DNA of 10,221 bases from Candidatus Bathyarchaeota archaeon. GTDB taxonomy: Archaea > Thermoproteota > Bathyarchaeia > Bathyarchaeales > Bathyarchaeaceae. The stretch spans positions 23,130-33,350 of the forward strand of contig CP070749.1 in the NCBI GenBank assembly GCA_020348365.1, in the 5' to 3' direction. The notes beneath the pieces were generated by a model. The model saw nothing but the letters and a program-made list of their open reading frames with translations, was not told the DNA's origin and did not search any database. Of this stretch, positions 1-5,877 are shown piece by piece; the stretch's first letter is position 1, and every line of letters begins with the position of its first letter. The position numbers and the translations under genes were made by a program.

Positions 1-621
1 TACTGTGACGGTTTAGGCGCCTGTCTTGGAGAATGCCCACAAGACGCCATAATCATTGAAAAGAGAGAAGCAGAAGACTTCGATGAAGAAGCAGTGAAAC
101 AACATCTGAATGAAGAACAATCCCCTCAGACAGTACATCATGTCCATCCAACTCCTCATTACTGCCCTTCCGCCCAAGTAACACAATTCAAAAGAGGCCC
201 ACCCAGCAAAGAAACCGTGGGGATTCAAGCAAAGAACGAATCCATGCTCTCCCAATGGCCAGTCCAGCTGACCCTTTTGCCACCTAACGCACCATTCTTC
301 GAAAATGCTGATCTGCTAATAGCCGCTGACTGTGCGCCCTTTGCCTACGCCAACTTCCATAACGACTACCTAAGGAACAGGACACTCGTCATTGGATGCC
401 CAAAACTTGACGACGCCGCCTCCTACAAAGAGAAACTCACTCAGATATTCAAGCAATCCAACATCAAAAAAATCACCGTAGTCAACATGGAAGTTCCATG
501 TTGCTTCGGTCTATACCGTCTCGTCAAAGACGCTATAGATCATTCGGGAAAAGCCATTACATTAAGACAAGAAACAATCAGTGTAAGGGGAGACAAAATC
601 CCCGCCCCCACTCCCCCATGA
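1..621 (+). CDS. 4Fe-4S ferredoxin-domain protein, C-terminal part
   Basis: The reading frame is open from the first base, so the N-terminus lies outside the window; 206 residues remain. Residues 2-13 carry an iron-sulfur motif, CDGLGACLGECP, followed by the usual acidic/Ile stretch. Its cysteines are spaced C-x5-C-x3-C-P, so the second Cys of a canonical CxxCxxCxxxCP cluster is Leu5. A His-rich segment (HHVH, then HYCP) follows around residues 47-56. The C-terminal half has more conserved-looking cysteines in DCAPFAYANFH, GCPKLDD and EVPCCFGL, which may bind a second cluster or metal. I recognise this as a family of short anaerobe/archaeal ferredoxin-like proteins with a C-terminal domain of unknown role. 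Electron transfer is inferred. It lies upstream of the Cys-rich protein and the flavodiiron protein on the same strand, and could donate electrons to the latter. It ends in TGA after a Pro-rich tail. Confidence 0.85.
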   Translation, partial: YCDGLGACLGECPQDAIIIEKREAEDFDEEAVKQHLNEEQSPQTVHHVHPTPHYCPSAQVTQFKRGPPSKETVGIQAKNESMLSQWPVQLTLLPPNAPFFENADLLIAADCAPFAYANFHNDYLRNRTLVIGCPKLDDAASYKEKLTQIFKQSNIKKITVVNMEVPCCFGLYRLVKDAIDHSGKAITLRQETISVRGDKIPAPTPP

Positions 622-650
622 CTTCCTCAGCAAAGGCTGGAGGTTAGAAA

Positions 651-707
651 ATGGAAGCTGTATACACGCAAAGCACCCACATATGCATCTCACATACGGA
701 GAGGTGA
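651..707 (+). CDS. possible 18-codon leader ORF
   Basis: An ATG at 651 sits six bases after a good ribosome binding site, GGAGGT at 639-644. It opens an 18-codon frame (MEAVYTQSTHICISHTER) that stops with TGA at 705-707. That stop lies inside the ribosome binding site of the next gene (698-707). This is the geometry of a leader peptide or translational coupling element feeding the 78-aa protein. The peptide resembles no family I know. The frame could arise by chance, so only the binding site and the stop/SD overlap support it. Confidence 0.3.
   Translation: MEAVYTQSTHICISHTER
698..707 (+). promoter_or_regulatory. ribosome binding site deciding a TTG start
   Basis: GGAGAGGTGA lies seven bases before TTG at 715. 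It is the reason to accept this non-ATG start for the Cys-rich protein. Its last three bases are also the stop codon of the 18-codon ORF. Confidence 0.7.
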
Positions 708-714
708 AGAAATC

Positions 715-951
715 TTGTCTGGATCAAACTATGAAAATTGCCCAGGAATAAAGAAGTTCATCAGACCCGCTCCCGATCTATTTCCATGCCCCAGCTGCAG
801 CGGAGAGGTGGAGATTTGGAGCGACGAAGAAGTTGGAAAATGCGACACATGCCACAAAGAATTCGGTAGGCCTGAAAAGGAACAGTCGTGTCTAGATTGG
901 TGTGAGTACGCGGACAACTGCAGAGAACTGATCAAACAGAAGAACCCTTGA
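715..951 (+). CDS. small eight-cysteine zinc-ribbon-like protein
   Basis: This 78-aa soluble protein has eight cysteines. Four form a ribbon of two knuckles, CPSC at residues 25-28 and CDTC at 43-46, typical of zinc ribbons and reminiscent of rubredoxin. The other four are Cys9 near the N-terminus and a C-x3-C-x5-C group at 59, 63 and 69 (CLDWCEYADNC), enough for a second metal or Fe-S site. Translation starts at TTG, supported by the strong site at 698-707. The flavodiiron gene starts 26 bases after its stop, so the two are almost certainly co-transcribed. Flavodiiron proteins normally receive electrons from rubredoxin or a similar carrier. This neighbour could be that partner or a regulator, but the sequence does not decide. 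I recognise the motif combination as recurring in anaerobes but cannot name a characterised function. Confidence 0.85.
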   Translation: MSGSNYENCPGIKKFIRPAPDLFPCPSCSGEVEIWSDEEVGKCDTCHKEFGRPEKEQSCLDWCEYADNCRELIKQKNP

Positions 952-965
952 TCATACATGCAAAG

Positions 966-973
966 GGAGGTGA
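966..973 (+). promoter_or_regulatory. ribosome binding site of the flavodiiron gene
   Basis: A perfect GGAGGTGA stands four bases before ATG at 978. It fixes the start there rather than at the in-frame TTG at 948, which overlaps the upstream stop codon. Confidence 0.85.
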
Positions 974-977
974 GAAG

Positions 978-2168
978 ATGAATTGGAGAAATGTTGCTGA
1001 ATTATCAGAAGATGTCTATTGGGTTGGCGCTAGAGATTGGAACCGTAGACTGTTTGACGCCTTGATTCCACTTCCAAAAGGAACCACCTACAACTCCTAC
1101 TTGGTAGTCGGCGAGAAGAAGAACGCTCTAATTGACACTGTAAACCCCGGCTTTGAAAAAGAGCTGGAGGCGAAGATCAGCCAGATCGTAGACCCCAGAG
1201 ACGTGGATTGCATTATAATGAACCATGCGGAACCCGACCATGCAGGCACGATTCCACATTTCATGCACCTAAATAGTAAGGCAATGCTGGTCACAACCAG
1301 CAGAGGCGCCAAGATGGCAGAGACCTTCCACAAGGTGCCTGAGAAGAGAATAAGGATAGTTTCGGATCAAGAAACCATCGAACTCGGCGGCAAAACGCTA
1401 CGTTTCATTGAAGCTCCCATGCTCCATTGGCCGGAGACAATGTTCACCTACCTTTCACAAGGCGGAATACTGTTTCCATGCGACTTCTTCGGCTCACACG
1501 TTGCGAAAGCACTCTACGACGATGAAGTAGAAGATTTGATTGTTCACGCCCGCCGATACTTCGGCGAAATAATGATGCCCTTCAGAAACATGGCTGAGAA
1601 AGCACTGGAAAAAATAAAGGATTTAGAGATCAATATCATAGCCCCCAGTCACGGACCAATACACAGGAACACCCAAAGAATCCTCAAGGCATACAAAAGA
1701 TGGGCACGTGGAGAAACCAGGCAGAAAGCAACCATAATCTACGTGACCATGTGGAAGAGCACCGAAAAGATGATTCACCCCATCGCAGAAACTCTCGCTT
1801 CGGAGGATATCGAAATCGCACTGCACGAACTGACCTCGGCTGATGTAGGCGATATAGTAGAGGACCTAGTCGAATCAAGAGCAATCGTCTTAGGCACACC
1901 CACCGCGTTAGGCGGCATGCATCCAGTAGCCCTAAGCGCTACACAACTAGTGAAAGCCCTACGTCCACCGACGAAATTTGGAGCCGTAGTGAGCTCCTAC
2001 GGATGGGGTGGAGGCGCCGTCAGACAAGCTAAAGAGCTTCTCACCTCAATGAAAGTCGAAGTTGTCGGAGCAATAGAAGTGAAGGGTCCACCATCTGAAA
2101 GTGACGTTGAGCAAGTCATAGAATTAGGAAAGACTCTTGCTAGGAAAATCAAGAACGAAAGCCATTGA
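978..2168 (+). CDS. fprA: flavodiiron protein (A-type, oxygen/NO reductase)
   Basis: This 396-residue protein has the two-domain layout of class A flavodiiron proteins, which reduce O2 to water and/or NO to N2O in the cytoplasm of anaerobes. The N-terminal metallo-beta-lactamase-like domain (about 1-245) keeps the full diiron ligand set: His83, Glu85, Asp87 and His88 in NHAEPDHAG, His150 in MLHWPETM, Asp169 in PCDFFGSH and His225 in PSHGP. The C-terminal flavodoxin domain (about 250-396) has the FMN phosphate loop YVTMWKSTEKM, then GTPTALGGMHP and SSYGWGGGA around the isoalloxazine ring. There is no fused rubredoxin or flavin reductase domain, so an external electron donor is needed. The ferredoxin-like and Cys-rich proteins just upstream are candidates. 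The start is set by GGAGGTGA at 966-973. Whether O2 or NO is the main substrate cannot be read from the sequence. Confidence 0.96.
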   Translation: MNWRNVAELSEDVYWVGARDWNRRLFDALIPLPKGTTYNSYLVVGEKKNALIDTVNPGFEKELEAKISQIVDPRDVDCIIMNHAEPDHAGTIPHFMHLNSKAMLVTTSRGAKMAETFHKVPEKRIRIVSDQETIELGGKTLRFIEAPMLHWPETMFTYLSQGGILFPCDFFGSHVAKALYDDEVEDLIVHARRYFGEIMMPFRNMAEKALEKIKDLEINIIAPSHGPIHRNTQRILKAYKRWARGETRQKATIIYVTMWKSTEKMIHPIAETLASEDIEIALHELTSADVGDIVEDLVESRAIVLGTPTALGGMHPVALSATQLVKALRPPTKFGAVVSSYGWGGGAVRQAKELLTSMKVEVVGAIEVKGPPSESDVEQVIELGKTLARKIKNESH

Positions 2169-2335
2169 ACGAGCATGCCAGTCTGAAGACATGCGTCCCT
2201 TCCAATCCCTTCCCCTGCTCTCAGATTCACATGAAGCGGTCCCCTGAACTCGAAGCGTCATCTATTAATACCGGCGGATTCACCTCTGATTATTAGACTC
2301 ATTTTAGCACGCAAGCGTCTGGCTGAGGGAGTGCA

Positions 2336-2509
2336 GTGAGAGAAGAACTAGAGCAAGATCTGCGAAATGTCCTCTCCTATCTGGCCTCCGAAACCATGAA
2401 GGCACGGAAGAGCGAAAAGACCGATAGAGCCCAAAGACTTTCCATCACCTTCAAGATTCTGTTGAAGGAGTACAACGAAATTAGACGTCGGAAGGAAAGA
2501 GACGAATGA
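2336..2509 (+). CDS. small charged helical protein, 57 aa
   Basis: A GTG at 2336 opens a 57-codon frame ending in TGA at 2507-2509. GAGGGAGTG-like sequence at 2325-2333 is a plausible ribosome binding site. The protein is highly charged, beginning REELEQDLRNVLSYL and ending with a basic stretch (EIRRRKERDE). It has no cysteine, glycine or proline, and it would fold as one or two amphipathic helices. AT-rich stretches at about 2288-2308 could serve as its TATA element. A purine-rich AAGGAGGG follows four bases after the stop, so the next gene is probably in the same transcript. I do not recognise the family. A nucleic-acid-binding or scaffolding role would only be a guess from its charge. Confidence 0.6.
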   Translation: MREELEQDLRNVLSYLASETMKARKSEKTDRAQRLSITFKILLKEYNEIRRRKERDE

Positions 2510-2542
2510 AACAAGGAGGGCCGGATTCTCACCTTGCATATC

Positions 2543-2552
2543 GCATGCATGC
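2543..2552 (+). repeat. GCATGCATGC microrepeat at the start of the membrane gene
   Basis: Two and a half tandem GCAT units, also a palindrome, lie between the ribosome binding site (2513-2520) and the first in-frame start candidate of the membrane protein. Out-of-frame starts at 2534 (TTG), 2545 and 2549 (ATG) surround it. Loss of one unit would join the TTG at 2534 to the membrane-protein frame. Gain of one would join the ATG at 2545. Confidence 0.5.
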
Positions 2553-2555
2553 ATT

Positions 2556-3032
2556 TTGGCATCGATCAGTGCAATTCTTGTCTTTTTGTGGTTCGTAGGA
2601 GATGCTCAATCAACTGGCTTTGTACCTACGACTTTGAGTCTATGGACAATGGGATATTTAGTGACTTTCCTATTGCATTTGATTTTCTGGGAAGTTCTCT
2701 TAATCGGAGTTCCAGTGATTATAGCAGTAGTGGCAGGTTGGCTATGGTGGAGAAAGCTGCCTGCTGAAGAAAGGGAAGAATATCATTTCTTTGGCAAACG
2801 CTCGCGCGCGACAAGCGGAGGAGGCGGAGCAATATCGCTATTGCATTTCATTGTGTTCTGCATCAAGGTTTTCACTGATGGAAATTGGGATGTTGCTTTT
2901 GCAACTTGGACATTTGATTATCTCGTGTATTCTTGCCTTTTAGCATTGATTTGGATTTTAATCATCTCCGGGATTCCAGTGGCTTTAGGAATCCTCTGGT
3001 GGATGCGTCATGAGATGAAGAAGAAACCCTAG
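2556..3032 (+). CDS. four-helix membrane protein with internal duplication
   Basis: The protein has about 158 residues and roughly four hydrophobic segments (about 4-20, 33-62, 93-107 and 122-148). A polar, Gly-rich loop (KRSRATSGGGG, about 81-91) links the two halves. The halves repeat each other. WTMGYLV at 30-36 matches WTFDYLV at 118-124, and the following proline (PV at 53 and 141) lies exactly 23 residues after each Trp. Each half then ends in WW plus basic residues (64-66 and 148-151). The start is uncertain: the only standard start in frame is TTG at 2556, 35 bases after the AAGGAGGG site, with no site of its own. The stop is TAG at 3030-3032. Base composition is more AT-rich than its neighbours. 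I recognise no characterised family; it looks like an archaeal conserved hypothetical membrane protein. Confidence 0.8.
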   Translation: MASISAILVFLWFVGDAQSTGFVPTTLSLWTMGYLVTFLLHLIFWEVLLIGVPVIIAVVAGWLWWRKLPAEEREEYHFFGKRSRATSGGGGAISLLHFIVFCIKVFTDGNWDVAFATWTFDYLVYSCLLALIWILIISGIPVALGILWWMRHEMKKKP

Positions 3033-3049
3033 AATCCTTTTTCAATTTC
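3033..3049 (+). terminator. T-rich tract after the membrane gene
   Basis: A run of five T (3038-3042) followed by another T-rich stretch comes directly after the stop codon. Archaeal RNA polymerase terminates at such tracts without a hairpin. The next gene has its own promoter, which agrees with a transcript end here. Confidence 0.35.
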
Positions 3050-3160
3050 GGGAATTCATGACTCGCGAGACCATTGTTTTGAGAGAAGGGCCTTTTACCC
3101 AATCATTACGCAACTATTTACATAATTCAACATTTTCATGTTACGTCGTCTTCTGCGCGC

Positions 3161-3171
3161 AAACTTTATTA
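3161..3171 (+). promoter_or_regulatory. TATA box of the 69-aa gene
   Basis: AAACTTTATTA is centred about 29 bases before ATG at 3196, the usual distance from an archaeal TATA box to the transcription start. No ribosome binding site lies between them. The mRNA is therefore probably leaderless or nearly so. Confidence 0.55.
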
Positions 3172-3195
3172 TCCGGCTGATTTTCTTCGATAATC

Positions 3196-3405
3196 ATGCC
3201 TATTCAAGGATACGTAGACTATAGAAAGAGAGAATTCTGCAACGACGTGCAATGTCCGGTGCAATTGGAGCTGAATTCTGAGAAGCCGGGGTCTGATGAG
3301 TATGAGCAGATAAGGCAGACCTGCAGAGATGACTGCAGGTTCACAACATGGCATTTTCATCATTGGCTAATCGATAAAGGATACCTAATCGTTAAGCCAG
3401 AATAA
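3196..3405 (+). CDS. small Cys/His-rich putative metal-binding protein, 69 aa
   Basis: This short soluble protein has four cysteines arranged C-x4-C (15, 20) and C-x3-C (43, 47), then a striking aromatic/His stretch, TTWHFHHWL, with His53, His55 and His56. Four cysteines plus clustered histidines suggest a bound zinc or an iron-sulfur cluster, though the spacing is not that of a classic zinc ribbon. The middle (about 25-42) is acidic, and the end (DKGYLIVKPE) looks like a closing beta strand. The start is supported by the TATA box 29 bases upstream. It converges on the dehydrogenase gene, with only five bases between the two stop codons. I do not recognise a characterised family. Expression from its own promoter suggests a stand-alone role. 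Confidence 0.8.
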   Translation: MPIQGYVDYRKREFCNDVQCPVQLELNSEKPGSDEYEQIRQTCRDDCRFTTWHFHHWLIDKGYLIVKPE

Positions 3406-3410
3406 GCGTA

Positions 3411-4481
3411 CTATTCCCATTTGGGCTCGAGGAGAACCTTTCCCGCCTGCTTTGAATTGATCAACTCCACACCCTCCGCCACATCCTTCATCGGCAGCCT
3501 ATGTGATATCACGGAAGCAATCTTACTCCTAAACTCAGGCTTCGACAACAACCCCTTTACCTGATACCAGGTCTCAAACATCCTCCGCCCATGAATCCCA
3601 AAGACAGTCGCCGCCCTAAAGATCACAGCGTCATTCAAATCCAACTCAAGAGGCCTCTCCAAAATTCCGAGAAGGGAAACTCTGCCACCGGGAGTGAGAA
3701 TCTCAAAGGCTTGCCTAACAGCCACGGGCGAACCCGACATTTCAAGAGCCACATCAACACCATTACCATCCGTCGCATCGCGAATCTTCTTGACCAAGTC
3801 TTCGCCTTCTTCTCTGGCGTTCAAAATCAAGTCTGCACCGCTCTTCTTCGCCAGTTCCATACGAACCTTGTTTCTTCCGCCTCCAGTTGCGAAGACCTTC
3901 GCGGCTCCCAGCGTTTTGAGTACGGCTATAGCCATCAAGCCTATCGGACCGCAGCCCAAGACTGCAACGTTCTTTCCCACAATGTCCTCTACGTTATTCC
4001 GGGGTAGAGCAGATTGAACAGCGTTTCCAAGTGGCTCCTGAAGAGAAGCAATCGCAGGATCCAGGGCTGGGTCGTTCTTCCAAGCGTTTCTATCCGGCAA
4101 CGCGACATACTCCGCAAAAACGCCGTTTCGGTCAACTCCCAGAATCTCCATGTTCTGGCAGACATGCATGCGGTCGGTTCTGCACTGGTAGCACGTCCCA
4201 TCCACGATATGCGTCTCCGCTGACACCATATCCCCCTCTTCTAGAACTGCAACATCCTCACCCACTTCAACGACTTCTCCAGCAAACTCATGTCCAATTA
4301 TGAGCGGGATCTTCTTGATTCGTGTCTGAGCCCACTCGTTCCAGTTCCAGATCTCTACATCCGTTCCACATATAGAGGCGGCTTTGACATTGACAAGAAC
4401 CTCATTCTTCCCTATCTTCGGAGTCTCCACTTTGACTATGTCAGCTCCTACCTCTCGTCTCTCCTTAGCAATCGCATACAT
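3411..4481 (-). CDS. tdh: zinc-dependent L-threonine 3-dehydrogenase-like enzyme
   Basis: The protein has 356 residues and is a medium-chain zinc dehydrogenase closest in appearance to archaeal threonine dehydrogenases (L-threonine to 2-amino-3-ketobutyrate). Signatures include the catalytic-zinc residues Cys38 (ICGTD), His64 and Glu65 (GHEFAGEVVEVG), NWNEWAQ at 46-52, and Glu149 in LQEPLGNAV. The Rossmann motif is GCGPIG at 176-181. Three positions depart from the usual. Asp94 stands where the first structural-zinc Cys is expected (DGTCYQC, then C108). Glu43 replaces the His of CGTDxH. The loop after the second Rossmann strand reads TGGGRNK (199-205) and lacks the acidic residue that binds the NAD ribose. 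Substrate and cofactor may therefore differ from textbook Tdh. The ATG follows GAGAGG eight bases away, and a TATA-like box lies 27 bases upstream. Confidence 0.85.
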   Translation of the reverse strand: MYAIAKERREVGADIVKVETPKIGKNEVLVNVKAASICGTDVEIWNWNEWAQTRIKKIPLIIGHEFAGEVVEVGEDVAVLEEGDMVSAETHIVDGTCYQCRTDRMHVCQNMEILGVDRNGVFAEYVALPDRNAWKNDPALDPAIASLQEPLGNAVQSALPRNNVEDIVGKNVAVLGCGPIGLMAIAVLKTLGAAKVFATGGGRNKVRMELAKKSGADLILNAREEGEDLVKKIRDATDGNGVDVALEMSGSPVAVRQAFEILTPGGRVSLLGILERPLELDLNDAVIFRAATVFGIHGRRMFETWYQVKGLLSKPEFRSKIASVISHRLPMKDVAEGVELINSKQAGKVLLEPKWE

Positions 4482-4500
4482 ACCAGTTGCCTCTCAGGGT

Positions 4501-4570
4501 TTAGAGTATAGAGGGGCAAAGACACTCCTCATAGGTTTTTCTATCTGGACCAACTGAAATGATATATTTC
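4501..4570. promoter_or_regulatory. divergent promoter region, dehydrogenase / NAD kinase
   Basis: On minus, CTATACTC (4511 down to 4504) is centred about 27 bases before the dehydrogenase ATG, fitting a TATA box. On plus, the near-palindromic GAGTATAGAG in the same place could also act, and a stronger TGATATATTTC lies at 4560-4570. The latter overlaps the first codons of the longest kinase frame and argues for a start further downstream at 4616. Confidence 0.4.
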
Positions 4571-4615
4571 ATGAAACAGACTAGAAACAACGAATCTTCA
4601 AAGTTGCTGCAAAGA

Positions 4616-5746
4616 ATGTCTGGTGACAAGAGTTTGAAAATCGGCTTCATCGTTAACCCCATCGCGGGAATGGGCGGCAGAGTGGGACTGAAAGGCACCG
4701 ACGGAGTATTGGAGAATGCCATCGCCCTCGGAGCCAAACCCGTCGCCCCCGATAGAGCAACCGAATTTCTGAGAAAACTCAAAGGATCAGAGTTAGTTGT
4801 TGAAGTGATAACCTGCCCCGGAGCAATGGGCGAGGATGAGGCGAAGACTGCCAGCCTTCAAGCAGAGATTCTGCCGATGCCTTCAAAGTCAAGGACCACG
4901 GCAGAAGACACCAAATCCGCGGTCAAACACATGATACATTCGAGAGTTGATTTGATAGTCTTTGTTGGAGGCGATGGCACCGCAAGAGACATCTACGATA
5001 TGATGCGTGCAGAAGACGGTTTGCCCGTGCTGGGCGTTCCATCCGGAGTCAAGATGTACAGCGGAATATTCGCCGTCAACCCCTCCGAAGCGGCTGAGGT
5101 GGTCAGAGCCTTCGCTGAAGGAACCGCGCAGATAACGGACTTCGAGATAATTGACGCTGATGAAAGCTCCATCAGAAGAGACCGTTTCTCGATAAAGCTG
5201 CACGGCTATCTCAAAGGCCCATTCGTGCCTCTATACCTCTCGGGCAGCAAGCAACTCAGCCCCGAGACGTTGGACGAGCATGAAAACCAACGGGCGATTG
5301 CAAGGTTCATAGTGGAAGAGATGGATCCAAGAGGCACTTACATCCTTGGTCCAGGCACAACTGTTAGATGCGTCGCAGATTTGCTTGGCGTTGAGAAGAC
5401 ATTGCTCGGAGTAGACATCTACCGAAACAAGAGCGTTGTCAAAGACGTGAACGAGGAGAGGATACTGAAGGAGATAAGAGACTTCCAGAAGACATGGATA
5501 ATCCTATCTCCCATAGGGCGCCAAGGCATATTGCTCGGACGCGGAAACCAGCAGATATCCCCAAGAGTAGTCAGAAAGGTGGCGAAGGAGAGGATTATTG
5601 TTGCCGCAACCAGAGGCAAACTGCAGAACTTGGCGGGCAATGTGTTGCGGGTCGACACTGGCGACGCTGAAGTTGACGAGCTGCTGAGAGGTTACATGAA
5701 AGTTGTGTCAGACTACAGAGAGTGGCGACTGACGCCTGTGAAGTGA
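4616..5746 (+). CDS. ATP-NAD kinase family protein (COG3199 type)
   Basis: NAD kinase phosphorylates NAD to NADP in the cytoplasm. From ATG at 4616 the protein has 376 residues. It opens with KIGFIVNPIAGMGG (8-21), the characteristic N-terminus of the archaeal COG3199 branch, and carries the nucleotide-binding GGDG at 118-121 (FVGGDGTARDIYD). Further family blocks are GVPSGVKMYS (140-149), LGPGTTVRCVADLLG (244-258) and LSPIGRQGILLGRGNQQ (297-313). The last two belong to the long C-terminal region that sets this branch apart from classical NAD kinases. In-frame ATGs at 4559 and 4571 would add 19 or 15 poorly structured residues. No start has a clear ribosome binding site, and the TATA-like box at 4560-4570 favours 4616. 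The gene diverges from the threonine-dehydrogenase-like gene. Polyphosphate may serve instead of ATP, as discussed for this family. Confidence 0.9.
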   Translation: MSGDKSLKIGFIVNPIAGMGGRVGLKGTDGVLENAIALGAKPVAPDRATEFLRKLKGSELVVEVITCPGAMGEDEAKTASLQAEILPMPSKSRTTAEDTKSAVKHMIHSRVDLIVFVGGDGTARDIYDMMRAEDGLPVLGVPSGVKMYSGIFAVNPSEAAEVVRAFAEGTAQITDFEIIDADESSIRRDRFSIKLHGYLKGPFVPLYLSGSKQLSPETLDEHENQRAIARFIVEEMDPRGTYILGPGTTVRCVADLLGVEKTLLGVDIYRNKSVVKDVNEERILKEIRDFQKTWIILSPIGRQGILLGRGNQQISPRVVRKVAKERIIVAATRGKLQNLAGNVLRVDTGDAEVDELLRGYMKVVSDYREWRLTPVK

Positions 5747-5766
5747 GTTTGAAATCACCTTTAATG

Positions 5767-5782
5767 CGCGCGCAGTTCACTT
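5767..5782 (+). repeat. GC-rich intergenic repeat, copy 1
   Basis: CGCGCGCAGTTCACTT lies 20 bases after the NAD kinase stop. It matches 15 of 16 bases of a second copy at 9989-10004, also just after a stop codon and on the same strand. Confidence 0.45.
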
Positions 5783-5877
5783 TTGGTCAAGTCTCTACCT
5801 ACACGGCAGTATATTCCAGAGGCAGCCTTAAACGGTCTATCTGATACGCCTACAGGCGGGCATCTGCAGGTGTAGTT

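Noticed and set aside
948..977. TTG at 948 as the start of the flavodiiron protein
   Set aside because: It overlaps the stop of the preceding gene, has no binding site, and the ATG at 978 has a perfect GGAGGTGA and gives the family N-terminus.
2169..2335. GCATG...CATGC pair after the flavodiiron gene as a terminator hairpin
   Set aside because: Five-base arms with a twelve-base loop and no T tract are not enough.
2534..2767. 77-codon frame overlapping the membrane gene
   Set aside because: Composition is erratic and lacks family features, while the overlapping frame encodes a clear duplicated membrane protein. Only its TTG might matter, as a displaced start.
3058..3180. 40-codon frame between the membrane gene and the 69-aa gene
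   Set aside because: Weak ribosome binding site, no recognisable features, and it runs through the TATA box of the next gene.
3591..4303. Several plus-strand frames inside the dehydrogenase gene
   Set aside because: They are shadows of a strongly conserved minus-strand coding sequence.
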